Of a DNA stretch of 64,000 nt, positions 23,701-34,110 are shown in pieces. The DNA comes from Mactromeris polynyma (lineage: Eukaryota; Mollusca; Bivalvia; Venerida; Mactridae): the NCBI GenBank assembly GCA_032209605.1, contig JASFXZ010000039.1, positions 930,001-994,000 on the forward strand. The letters are read 5' to 3'. Position 1 is the stretch's first letter. Every line of letters begins with the position of its first letter. Made by a program: the position numbers and the translations under genes. The notes beneath the pieces were generated by a model, which did not search any database, was not told where the DNA came from, and was given only the letters and a program-made list of their open reading frames with translations.

Positions 23701-26310
23701 TTGTATATAGATTAACATATTGCAAAGTAGAAGCAATCATCACGACGATCCCCTTGGGACCAGTAGCTCTGGATTCAGTAATATAACTGGGACCTATGAC
23801 TCGCAGTGGTTAGGCATTCGTTTACCTTAGCGCAAATCTGTGTATCTACAAGTCCATTAATAGGCGGGTAGTCTGTCTTACTTGTAAATGATAAACGTCT
23901 GCTATATCAAAGACCTAAACACGGTATTTAGGTCTTTGGCTATATGAATAATTTAACAAATTAAAACTACTTACTGTGCAGTTACAGCCACCCAAAACAT
24001 GCCATTCATTTCAGACAGCTGCTTTTCATAACAACATTCCTCTAACGCCTGCTTCTCCTCCTCCGACCAGTTTGTTTGTCTGCAGTTTGTTTTTGTTTCC
24101 GCTGCGTCAGTCATAATAATTCTATGCAAACGTGTATGACAACAGATGACAGATGGCGCGAACTACGTTGTTTTCTACCTCCAATTGAAGAGCGTTTGCG
24201 TACGAATATTCTTATTCGTAAAATCGTTGTCATACGTACGAACGCGTTTATAAAACGGTCGTAAGTATTTTCGTAAGAATGCCTTGATAAAACGGTCGTA
24301 AGTATTTTCGTAAGAAAATTCTTACGAACATTTCGAAACTTACGAACGCTAGTTCGTACGAATATTGATAAAACGGGCCCAATAGCGGTAAATGTGTACT
24401 GAGTTTTATTCAAACCCTATGAAAGTGTGGTGGTAGTTAACAAAACAAACCTGTTGAAGTAAGGAAGAGAAAAAATGTAATGGAAAAAATGTTGTGGACA
24501 TTGACGAGTTATGGTATTAATCTATGTGTGTAAAGTTTCCTTACAAACTATTTGAAGCTGTGTGGTAGTTTGTATAACAAACGTTTTCGACTTACTGCTT
24601 GACAAACGCAATGCAAATGTCATGCACATCTACACGTTATGGTGATGATGTGCACAAAACTTCATAAGAAAATGTACGAAATTTTGAAAGTGAGTTTGCA
24701 TAACAAAATTTGCAAATAACCTTGAACTAGTTAACCAAAGAACCAGATGGTGACTCCATGTTGAGACCATTCGTGTGCGTAATGTTAAGAAACGATGTAT
24801 ATAATTCCTGAAGCATTGTTCAGTTATTATATATTGTAGAATGTGTTGAAAGTGTGGGTGCAAGCTCCAGTTTGTGCCAAAAGTTTGTTAAGGTAAAAAA
24901 AGTTGCGACAATTTAAATTGATTCATACCTCAATTTTGGAAGATTTTTTAGTGGACAGCGTGTGCTTGTCATTCCACCTATAGGTTTCGGTAATGCTCAA
25001 AACGTCTCCCTCGGTAAAATCTCGCTGTGCGTCTTCTCGAAACAGAGCAATTTTCACCGGCCTACCGTCAGGACAATCTTGCAACGCCAAGAATTTTATA
25101 GGTAGTTCACCATTGCACTTGTACTTCAAAGGCGAAGCCTGGAGAAAATATTTGTATATTATGAGACAATACATTTTTTGTAAGTTCTCAATATGGGTTT
25201 ATTTGCTATGTATTTCTAGAAATGAGCTCCTGGAAGAAATCACCACTAGATTGACTAAATAGATTAAATCTGCTCTTTGATATAGCTACATGTAAACAGC
25301 TAAAAATGTATTAGAAAAACATGATGAAGGCAGAGATAACCAAAACTTTTATAAAAGTTGGCTATAAGCATTACAACTTTATATATTGGTAACAATATAA
25401 ACATATATTTTGGTTTTGCTTAATATATTTGTAATGATGTAAATTTGATTGATCAGCTGGAATATAATTTTTGTTTTTAGAATGAGAAGGGATTTTTTTG
25501 TTACTCTAGGAAACAAATATGCATTTATGGTATTTGGAACTGGCATTTATTTGACAACTTGGTAGACTTATGAAATTGTTTGTAGTTATCCAACAGCCAT
25601 ATAAGAATCAGTGCAAATCATTTGTTAATTTTTTTTTTTTTAACTCAACTCATGCATACTTGATTATTTGCTAAATTTATGGCAACTGAACTACACAGCA
25701 ACAGAAGAAACAAAGATACCTGTACAACATTATGCGCCTGAATGGCTTTTTGTGACAAAGTTGGTATTGATCCATGTGACCTTGACCCTGGACCCATGGA
25801 TCTCAAAATCTATAAAGTTTCATTAGCCAGATGTAAGTCATATAACTTTAAGTATAGTAAAAAAATTGCTAACCTGCACAACTTTAGCTAATATGTTGCA
25901 GGACGTATTTGACTTGATGGCATTGGCCAGTTTGGTGGGGCCATCTTTTTTTGTAGACCCATTGTTCACGGCACAGTCCATGATGGCTTGTGGTACCTGA
26001 ATGGGCGCCCAAGTAGACACCTTAGTGGAGCTGACAACCCAAAGCTGGTTCTCTCCAGTTTTTCTTATAGCATCTTTCAGGAAAACAGAAGCACCGGGCG
26101 TCATGTTTGGAATACTCTTGTGCATTGTGTATATCCTTAACAGACAGGAACTAGTAGCGTCTGCAACAGTCGCACAAAAGTAGTGACGTTCCGCGTCTGT
26201 TTTATTTTTGTAAGTTTGTGGCCCAGTTAGACCAATGACATATACAGCCACGGATACACATGTGTCTGCATGCTTCTCTAAAGCTTCCGCCAATGACAGC
26301 AAGTCCATAT
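20760..26310 (-). CDS. RPA1-like OB-fold/zinc-ribbon protein, copy 1 (four exons)
   Basis: Predicted single-stranded DNA binding protein of about 368 residues from the ATG at 26308. Exons: 26310-25874 (OB-fold-like: YFCATVADATSSCLLRIY, then PGASVFLKDAIRK), 25138-24929 (LPIKFLALQDCPDGRPVKIA), 21634-21475 (acidic linker FDDEDFTADSTNSSGSEPEE ending KYQCCPNP), and 21061-20760 (ECRNKKLEDGTCPKCKGKS, then CLAQVVL). Junction phases are 0, 0 and 1 and keep the frame throughout; all acceptors are YAG and donors GT. Joining exons 3 and 4 builds a zinc ribbon (CPNPEC...CPKC) placed like that in the third DNA-binding domain of RPA70. The Harbinger element at 21846-24380 lies in intron 2. RPA1-like genes also occur in Helitron/Helentron transposons; PIF1 pieces nearby make that a real alternative. 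Upstream exons are possible. Confidence 0.72.
22240..22760. repeat. Degenerate ~150-bp tandem repeats inside the Harbinger element
   Basis: Three diverged copies marked by AGATATCCATRARAGCTC..GTCCCTTTCGA and by ATTATGGCCCTT, preceded by CGTCCGTACGCCCGTCCGTAC. This pattern resembles a repeat recalled from other mollusc genomes. The 89-codon forward frame here is repeat-derived. Confidence 0.55.
23561..23634 (+). repeat. tRNA-derived SINE head
   Basis: TTAGTTCATTTGGTAGAGTG fits a polymerase III A box, and GAGGGTTCGAACACC 35 bases on fits a B box. The acceptor arms do not pair well and no CCA-like 3' end is present, so this is a SINE or tRNA relic and not a functional tRNA gene. Confidence 0.5.
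23908..23938. mobile_element. 31-bp minimal transposon, 7-bp target duplication GCTATAT
   Basis: CAAAGACCTAAA and GTATTTAGGTCTTTG are separated by only four bases and flanked exactly by GCTATAT on both sides. These are the same tips as the 1.73-kb element at 30441-32168. Confidence 0.7.
23975..24114 (-). CDS. Myb/SANT-like DNA-binding exon of the Harbinger element
   Basis: ATG at 24114, then MTDAAETKTNCRQTNWSEEE and KQALEECCYEKQL, then FWVAVTA before a strong donor (CA|GTAAGT). The NWSEEEKQAL motif is the first helix of the Myb/SANT-like domain in the second protein of PIF/Harbinger transposons, which helps the transposase bind DNA. Later exons were not identified, so the gene is probably partial. 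The following sequence to the left is non-coding. Confidence 0.6.
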
Positions 26311-26529
26311 CTGAAAAAGGATGAATGGAATGCGAATTGTGAACTACACATTTTGTGGAAAATGCAGAACAAGTAAAAATGAAAATGTCAAACCATTAAG
26401 AAATACAACAGTAAGGATAAGTGCAATTATGTTTGTAATACATGTAAGTTGGGTACTTGATATAGAGGAATGTTTATCATAATGAAAACAGAAAAAGAAG
26501 TAATAACTAATATAGTTGCTAATATGAGG

Positions 26530-27076
26530 TTGTAAGTGCTGAATGCTGTTCACGTACGGAGGGTTTAGTAGGAAATATGCAAAGGCTAGATGGATGAGAC
26601 ATAGCACTATTTAACCTAGATTTCAAAACTACTATATCATAACTATTTATCATTCCAACTCTAGCTTGGTTCAAAAGAACGATGTATTGAATGTCCTGAC
26701 TTTGGCGAACATTTTGCGTCAAGAAAACAGGAAAAAATAATTCCCACAACACTTTGTTTTGGAAAGCAAATGACCCACAAACAGGCTTAATTTGGAAAAA
26801 GTCACCAAATAAAATAACATTTAGACCACCAAATGGAGAACTATTGCCTGTTATTTCACACAGACGCCTACTGATGAAAGTGAACATTCTGTCACTCACC
26901 ATACTGACTTCATCAATGACTAAGGTATGTACACCTACAAATCTGTTTTGTAAAGAGCAAAGTTGAAAAGCAGTCAGGCCAGCATAGTTCAAATATCTCT
27001 CGACTGGAATCTTCAGTAAAGAATGAATAGTTTGACCATTAATATAAATTAGTGCAGCAGTACCAGTCGGTGAACA
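26530..27076 (-). pseudogene. PIF1-type helicase fragment (motifs Ia-III), unit 1
   Basis: Minus-strand frame with PTGTAALIYINGQTIHSLL (motif Ia region), LVIDEVSMVSDRMF (Walker B, motif II), GGLNVILFGDFFQIKPV (motif III) and FFPVFLTQNVRQS (motif IV-like). Walker A upstream is absent and the frame stops after IFPTKPSVREQHSALTTSY, long before motifs V and VI. A second short copy of the TGTAALI.INGQTIHS segment occurs at 27125-27165, directly beside the sequence that leads to CARD copy 2. The family unwinds DNA in the nucleus, mitochondria or Helitron transposition; this copy cannot be active. Confidence 0.75.
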
Positions 27077-27302
27077 ACATTTAACAGGTGATACACTGCA
27101 TGTCACAGGAGTGTACAGCTGCAGAATGAATAGTTTGACCATTAATAATTAGTGCAGCAGTACCAGTCTTAAGGGGACTTTTCTTTCTAAGTAGGGGGAA
27201 AATATTTACTGTTTCTTTGAGGAATGGCGCCCGATATCGACCCCAAATTTGCCATAGAAAAAGGGCTGCTTTGTAATATATGTCACTAAAATGGCACGTT
27301 AC

Positions 27303-27633
27303 CTGTACCAACTGCTCCAGCACTGTTCTCTAGCTGTGTATTTTCAATCATATCAGCCAAATGGTCTTGACCATTTTCTCGTAGGGATTGAAGAAACACA
27401 CCGTAAGCCTGATCCCCACTTTTCAATAAAAGTCCCAAAAAGCAATTATTCCTATTTTCTGTTGTATTAGGATTATATCCATTAATAGCTTCCATGTCTG
27501 GATAATCAAATATTTCGTTTTCTATAAAGAAGTCAATTAAATCTTTAGCATCCATGTCCTTCTTCAAATCCCTGAGATTTTTCTTGATTTTTCTCGCAAG
27601 GTCAGAATGCATTTTTCCTTGAGTTAGAGGCAT
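27303..27633 (-). pseudogene. CRADD-like: CARD exon, copy 2; Death-domain exon missing
   Basis: The open CARD frame is intact: MHSDLARKIKKNLRDLKKDM, EIFDYPDMEAINGY, LGLLLKSGDQAYGVFLQSL and GQDHLADMIE. It keeps the ATGs at 27633 and 27612 and the donor ACAG|GTAACG at 27303. Downstream similarity to copy 1 ends near 27179, where helicase-derived sequence begins, so no Death-domain exon follows before the RPA1-like gene. It may be a dead fragment. Alternatively it could give a CARD-only product by reading into the intron (stop shortly after PF) or by splicing onward to a downstream acceptor. Expression is unknown. Confidence 0.7.
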
Positions 27634-27821
27634 GTTGGCTTCCACACCAGAGTGTCACGTTCACCTAGAATAAGAACAACATACATGTGTACTTCATTCA
27701 AGACAATTTCTTAATATGAAACGTTTAGTCAAAATTTACAAACGTTGACTAGAACTTGGTTGCCAACAACCTGGATCACTCCAACCGATTGTAAAGTTCC
27801 AATAAATGTATCTATACAATA

Positions 27822-28010
27822 CAGTCAAACCTGTCTGTAAAGACCACCCATGTGAACAGCAAAATGTGGTCTTTGTTTACAGGTGGTCTCTATTAACAGA
27901 TTAAATATCATTGAAAATGGTCTGATGGGAGATAAAATTGGTGGTCTTTGCAGACAGGTTTAGCAATAGTGGTCTTTGTTCGCAGGTGGTCTTTACCACA
28001 GGTTTGACTG
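27822..28010. mobile_element. TA-flanked MITE, copy 2
   Basis: Same CAGTCAAACCTG ends and TA flanks as the copy at 12585, but one internal GTGGTCTTTGCAGACAGG repeat is missing. Confidence 0.75.
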
Positions 28011-28177
28011 TATAAGCTTTATTATTATAACACTTTTGGTTCGAAATGTCCAGTCGATTATCTGGCCCCTTTGTGTGTAATATTGACACATTTGTGTTAC
28101 AAATGCACTATTTGCAGTTGTTTGCCGATATATAAATAGCAATATGATTGTATATATGTTATTTGATTGTCAAACTT

Positions 28178-28398
28178 TAACAAGAGACGTTTGTAAAGCA
28201 TTATGCCGCCCTTGACCTTTGACCCTGTGACCCCAAAATCAACAGGGTTCCTCTGCTACCCATGGTGAATGTGTGAACCAAGTTTTAGGATGATAGGTCA
28301 AGGGATTCTTGAGTTATTGATCAGAAACAAAAAGGTTACGGACCGACTGACATGTGCAAACCAATATGTTCTCTCTTTTTCGAAGGGGGGCATAAAAA
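28178..28398. repeat. Interspersed repeat, second copy of the 12977 family
   Basis: Near-identical to 12977-13197 in the duplicated block. Confidence 0.7.
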
Positions 28399-28433
28399 TC
28401 ATAACAAGAACAAACAGAATGTCGGACGAAGCG

Positions 28434-29712
28434 TACCACTACCGAAGCGTACCAGGACTAAGCATACCATTTTACAGGACGAAGTGTACCACATAATACA
28501 TATAGAGGGAAACAAAACAATATAAAACTAATTATTTTTATACTGTAAAGAACATAATTTCAATGATAAAATAATGAATTAAAACAATTACTGTATAAAA
28601 ACAATGAATTTAAGATGATTACAGTATGAAATACTGTCGCATTTCATTCTAAAATACATGATTAACAACACACGTATAAGAATTAGAACAGGTAACATGT
28701 AAGGGTAAATTTAATACGGTCTTATTTCCACTAAGTGTTGATTCATACCTTAACAACAAACAACAAATAGTTATGTTTGGCCTTTAGCGTGCACACATGC
28801 TGTAGCTGTTTATTGTGACATGATGCCATGATGATGGTGAACCTATTTGGTTCGAAACAGTATATTTCAATGTCAATTTCAACATATGCTTATTTATATC
28901 AGTATACAATATATATAAATTGATCCGTTCATACAAATTCCCATCAAGTATTATCAGGCCAGAGTAAAACCCAGAGATAAACTTCATTCTTTAAAATGTA
29001 AAATGCTCTGGCAAACTGTACCTGCCTAAGATTAACATCTAATAAAACTATGTAGCTCAATTACATTTGCGGTTGGTATATTATCAACCTACTAGTCAAC
29101 TGCATAATATATGTTCATTTGCAAGAATTGCGCTTAGTTAATGATCAATCTAACTAAACATTTATCAATAATACAACCTGAAATTTAGCCAAAGTTCTGA
29201 ATTTTCAAAAGAAACTTGTATATAATCAAACGGCGTGCTCGCTAGAACTGATTTCAGAACCGTTTCATACCCCTAAACAATTCTACATTATATTTCTATT
29301 GGCTCTTGTTTCAACAAAACAACTTTCGATTGGCTAAATAGAACATAACATCTTTCATGACTACCGCCTGACCACTGGTCAATCAAACGTACTGTGACTA
29401 GAAGACAATACTTTCCCGCTATACTACGAACCGCGGGAAAGTATATTTCTATAGTCGACAAACAAAGATAATCATATTTGAACAAACAATTTTGATAATA
29501 ATTAAGTTTTTACTAATTGTTACTAGTATAATTAAAAACTATACAATTTAACCCGATTATTTACCAACATTAGGTGACCGTGTTTTTAACACCTACTACA
29601 TAGCTGAAAATAACAGATTAAAAATCACTATATATTCTTTATGGTACGCTTCGTCCTAAAATGGTAGGCTTCGGAAGTGGTAGGCTTCGTTAGTAGTACG
29701 CTTTGTCCTGCA
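28434..29712. mobile_element. GAAGCGTACC-ended element, copy 2
   Basis: Duplicate of 13221-14473. Its right end carries extra GGTAGGCTTCGTTAG-type units absent from copy 1, so the terminal motif array has changed since duplication. Confidence 0.6.
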
Positions 29713-29918
29713 CCGAACAAACATATCCGAGTAGAATTTGCCAAAAATATAAAGTGAAGTGTTTTTTATTTTCATTTTATTGTCTACAGTGTATTGTGTA
29801 ACTGTGTATACCGAAATGTTTAAACATTCGAACTTTCGGAATTTTCTTGATGGGGTCCAAGCTACTAAATGAACGCATTCATATACTAGAAAGTGAGACC
29901 CAAAAAATTGCACCCAAA

Positions 29919-30372
29919 GGAAGAACATAAACTTATTTATCCGAAAAGCAGTGTTGTCCGAAATGCTGCTAACTAAGTTCAATATTAAAGTTCCCGTTCA
30001 AGCCCATCCACTTTGAATAATCTATTTTCAAACAATTTTATCAATATTGAGGGGATTTTTAGCAACAGTAAGAAAATGTATACCTCGACAGGAAAACGAA
30101 ATCAATATCGTTCTACGCCCGTTTCCACTGTAATATTTCCAAAAACCCAATGTCCTGACAGAGTTGTCGATCTTAATTGGAATACTAACGATTCGCCTCA
30201 GTCGAATAACGATTCGCCACAGTTGTATAACGATTCGCCACAGTTTTAACGATCGCCACAGTTTTTTATTAGGCTTATAATGATGATACTGATATCAGTA
30301 ATTATTATTGTTAAATATGACCTATGATCTATTACACACTCACACACATATCCGTGATACTCAGAAGGGTTA
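29919..30372 (+). repeat. Left arm of a 2.7-kb inverted repeat
   Basis: Starts GGAAGAACATAAACTTATTT and runs to CTCAGAAGGGTTATA. It matches the reverse complement of 32175-32622 almost perfectly, with a 3-bp indel (CTATGATCTATT versus CTATCTATT) and one substitution noted. The 78-codon frame in each arm is identical. Confidence 0.9.
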
Positions 30373-30402
30373 TACTTTTAATCATAATTGATATTGTGTT
30401 AT

Positions 30403-30426
30403 CACGGACCTATATATAGGTCCGTG
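30403..30426. repeat. 24-bp perfect palindrome
   Basis: CACGGACCTATA followed immediately by its reverse complement TATAGGTCCGTG, close to the apex side of the left arm. Confidence 0.9.
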
Positions 30427-30440
30427 GTGTTATTTATAAC

Positions 30441-32168
30441 CAAAGACCTAAATACCACAGATGCGCTACTCGGCCAGATATCGTAAACTCTCGCGGCAAA
30501 TAAAATCTCGCGAGAGCAGGTTAACGTTTACCAGATATGGCGCATCGATACGATGTAAACGGCAGACATAGTCTAAAAACAATATATTGTTGTCAAAATA
30601 AAATATGAAACACTCTGTCTGTTTTGTTATTCATACTCAGATTAAATATATATTGTTTATAGTTACTTTTAAAGAAATGTCTTATGAAAATGGCACATAG
30701 CGCTAAAATCCATAAAATATTTTAGACGTCTTTCGCGGCTGGCCTTTTAATTTCATTGTTTAAACAATTTCTGTGTTCTCATATAAATTGATAATTGACA
30801 GTAATAAATGAATTTTCTTGCGTTTTAATTAATTTGATTGGTCGATGCCTATTGTTTTGCAATTCATAAACCACGCCCTCGGCAGATTAGTTCTACTGGT
30901 CACTACTGTAATTGAAAATTGCCCTAGGGTCAGCTGTACAAACACAAGAGTCATAAAACCCCAGGAGATCTTTGTTATGTGTTAATTCATACTGCTATTT
31001 CCTGTTTAATTGAATAAGTGCCTTTGATAATTGAAATGATTAGGTCATATCAGTCTGTGATCTCAATGTGTAATAAACACAATCGGGTTTCAACGTCTGT
31101 CATCCAGAAATGTTCATATTTCAAAGATTAAACCAGCCTCTTCCGACATTTTTAATGTTAATTCTTGTTCAGAATAAAATTGCTGTCACCACCCTGTTAC
31201 ACAGACAATAAATACATTGAATTGACCTACTAAATTTTTATTTTGCACACCCTTGTGCTGGGGAAAATAGACGACTTGTGTACACAAACATGACATGCTC
31301 GCGTGATTTACATCATTTGTTTAATTAATCTTTACACAATTTTAAGATTATGTGAACACAGATTGTTTTTCACAGCAGCCTTTTAAAATATTTAATTGAC
31401 ATGGAAGTGTATTAGTACAATTAGAATTTGATGAAATATCCATAAATGAAGCGGAAATAACCGACCTGTTTAGAAATATAGTTATGAAGCAATAATGTTG
31501 TGAAAATTTCTTTTATCTTGGATTGTTTGATCGCCGTTTCTGGAAAAACTATAAATATTAAACATTTTTTTTTGAGGATTTGACGTCCTAAAAGATTGCT
31601 TTTTACATTTGGGTAAGTATGATATATGGTTCTTTTTGTGAAAATCCGAGAATTGATAGGAAACTTAACGTGAGTCTGTGAAGAAATTACGCTTCAGCGT
31701 GTGCAGCGTAAATTCGCTACCTATGATTACTTGAATGCTGTTAATGCAAAAACTTGAATATATTGTAACCTAATATTTTTAATATGCTTTAACTTAATAC
31801 AAGGATTTATCGTTTGATAAGAATAAATAAAGTGTCCGATTTGTACGAAAACATGAATAAATTTGCGACCGAAATTCAGAGGCGTGATTCGGCTTTTCAT
31901 TCGAGCAAAGACCTAAAACGTCTTTTAGGTATTTTTTTGGAGTAAAGGATCTTTACTTAAATTAACTTTTTATCATTGGAAGCTTATTTAAGAAAATAAT
32001 GGTTTCAAAACTGTCCAAACTGTATTTTGAAATGCAATACAAAATAGCGACGTCTAGCAGTTTTCCAAATCTCGCGCACCTGTTTCGTTTCTCGGATCGT
32101 CGAGTGAACGAACGAGACTTCGTTTTATGGTCCATACTAGTAGCGCATCTATGGTATTTAGGTCTTTG
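30441..32168. mobile_element. 1.73-kb non-autonomous transposon, TIR CAAAGACCTAAATACC, 7-bp duplication
   Basis: 30-bp terminal inverted repeats differ at one base and begin CAAAGACCTAAATACC. The flanks repeat TTATAAC (30434-30440 and 32169-32175). No transposase was recognised inside. A degenerate internal CAAAGACCTAAA...TTTTAGGT pair lies at 31906-31928. YARNG-type tips fit hAT ends, but a 7-bp duplication does not fit the hAT norm of 8, so the superfamily is unassigned. Confidence 0.75.
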
Positions 32169-32174
32169 TTATAA

Positions 32175-32622
32175 CACTTCTGAGTATCACGGATATGTGT
32201 GTGAGTGTGTAATAGATAGGTCATATTTAACAATAATAATTACTGATATCAGTATCATCATTATAAGCCTAATAAAAAACTGTGGCGATCGTTAAAACTG
32301 TGGCGAATCGTTATACAACTGTGGCGAATCGTTATTCGACTGAGGCGAATCGTTAGTATTCCAATTAAGATCGACAACTCTGTCAGGACATTGGGTTTTT
32401 GGAAATATTACAGTGGAAACGGGCGTAGAACGATATTGATTTCGTTTTCCTGTCGAGGTATACATTTTCTTACTGTTGCTAAAAATCCCCTCAATATTGA
32501 TAAAATTGTTTGAAAATAGATTATTCAAAGTGGATGGGCTTGAACGGGAACTTTAATATTGAACTTAGTTAGCAGCATTTCGGACAACACTGCTTTTCGG
32601 ATAAATAAGTTTATGTTCTTCC
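32175..32622 (-). repeat. Right arm of the 2.7-kb inverted repeat
   Basis: Inverted copy of 29919-30372, joined at its outer end directly to ACACGTGACCAAAATAATA, the sequence that follows the single arm in unit 1. The right arm is the closer of the two to unit 1 at the CTATCTATT site. Confidence 0.9.
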
Positions 32623-34110
32623 TCACACGTGACCAAAATAATAATATAAGATTGAGGTTTACATAAAAGAAACAATGAAACAGTCGGAATAATTATTACT
32701 TTTCAATCGTCAAAACAACAAAATTTGGTTTTAAAGCGTACATTATATTTTCGGAAGTATTTTGTATTTCCGAGTTTTATATGTGTTTATCAAATAATGT
32801 TTTATGTTTTATAAAGTCGAGAAGAATGAGTAGTTAAATACAAAAATGGATAATTGCACGTAATTGCCTGTTCATTCTTCAGTTTGTCAAAAAATTACAT
32901 TGGTTATCACCTTTAAAATGTATCCATGTATGGACCTGTGTAAAAGTCACAGCAGGCCCGGTTCCAGAACTTCCAGAAGGTGGGGGGCAAACAATGAGGA
33001 CAAATGCCTCGCACTTGAGGCGCACAACGCCGAGTGGTGGTTGGTGTGGGAGTAGGATTCCCTTCCTTTAAGGGGGTTCCGGGGACCACAACCGAAAAAT
33101 TACAATATATGTATGAAATAGTGCCTTCTGCAGCATTTCGGGGTATCAATTTTGAGGACTTATTCGTGAGAATTGCACTAGTATTATCTCGTTAAAAATA
33201 CTAACAAGTACCAACATTTTAATTTCCAGGTGACAATCCCTCCAGTCAGCCTTAAGTAAAAACCCTTGTCACAAGAGAAGTAGAAGCCAATTCGTTGAAA
33301 GTTGGCTGAGTTACATTCAATACGAAGAACATGCTAGTACTGGTTAGTTACCCGGGAAATAAAAGAGACTGCACGCTCGCCATATACGTCTCTATTCTTG
33401 TCATGTACTAATTTTGATAGTTCATGTTTTTTTTCTAATGATAAAAATATCGTTCGGTTATACGAAATGCGCTGCAGTGATCCGTATATATACAAGTTGG
33501 TGTCCATATCTCTATTCCTGTCAATTACTAGTTTTGTTTGTTCATGTTTTTGTAACTTTCGTTTTGAATTGTTCGTTGTTACTTGTTGATCATATATGCG
33601 ACGGTAAAGAAAGCTTATCTTTATCTCTAAAGTGTTAGTCGTTATGTAGGTGCTGCAGTGATTCGTATATATATACAAGTTGATGTCCATATTTTATGTA
33701 TTTTTTATGATAGCATCTCTTTTCCAGCTTTGTTTTGCACTACTCAAATCTATTATAATTTATCATACACAATTGTGCTTTATATTAAAATCTAATAGAA
33801 TATATTGCGTGTGTTCTTTCTTATTTTAGGTGTTTGTATCAAAATACACCATCATAACTTAATTAATATACTCGTTATTTACTCAGGCATTGTCAAAATC
33901 ACACCGGGTTCCGAGTTTCTTGCATGCAAACATCATTTCCCGTAACAATGTCCTCTGGAAGTTTCTTCTATAAATACAATTTGCACCATTTATCATCCAA
34001 ATTTTATTTATCACACCTGTGGCGAATCGTTATACAACTGTGGCGAATCGTTATACAACTATGGCGAATCGTTATTCCACTGTGGCGAATCGTTATGTGG
34101 CGAATCGTTA

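Larger units (their letters stand above)
21846..24380. mobile_element. 2.5-kb PIF/Harbinger-like element in intron 2 of RPA1-like copy 1
   Basis: The perfect terminal repeats GGGCCCGTTTTATCAA / TTGATAAAACGGGCCC are flanked by AAT on both sides. The paralogous introns (39180 and 43325) read CATACATAATAGTGG without insertion. Subterminal tracts are dense in CGTTCTTACGA / TTCGTAAG words. A 3-bp duplication, G-rich ends and an internal Myb/SANT-like exon point to PIF/Harbinger. No DDE transposase exon was recognised, so it is probably non-autonomous. Confidence 0.8.
11942..26547. repeat. Tandem segmental duplication, unit 1
   Basis: Collinear with 27179-41461: CARD exon, TA-flanked MITE, interspersed repeat, GAAGCGTACC element, GCGAATCGTT element, LINE remnant, 245-bp MITE, and the four RPA1-like exons in the same order and orientation. 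Period is about 15.2 kb. Unit 1 alone carries the 21846-24380 Harbinger insertion. Similarity starts at TTTTCTTTCAAAGTAGG and stops near GTGCTGAATGCTGTT. Confidence 0.9.
30186..34110. mobile_element. GCGAATCGTT-repeat element, copy 2 (interrupted)
   Basis: Counterpart of 14950-16697, expanded by the 30373-32622 insertion. The right terminal cluster of TGTGGCGAATCGTTA motifs is at 34017-34110 and is identical to unit 1. A third, inverted cluster at 32280-32355 belongs to the right arm of the inverted repeat. Confidence 0.6.

Noticed and set aside
30013..30249. 78-codon frame identical at 32292-32528 on the other strand
   Set aside because: Identity comes from the inverted repeat; the peptide ends in translated CGATTCGCCACAG repeats.
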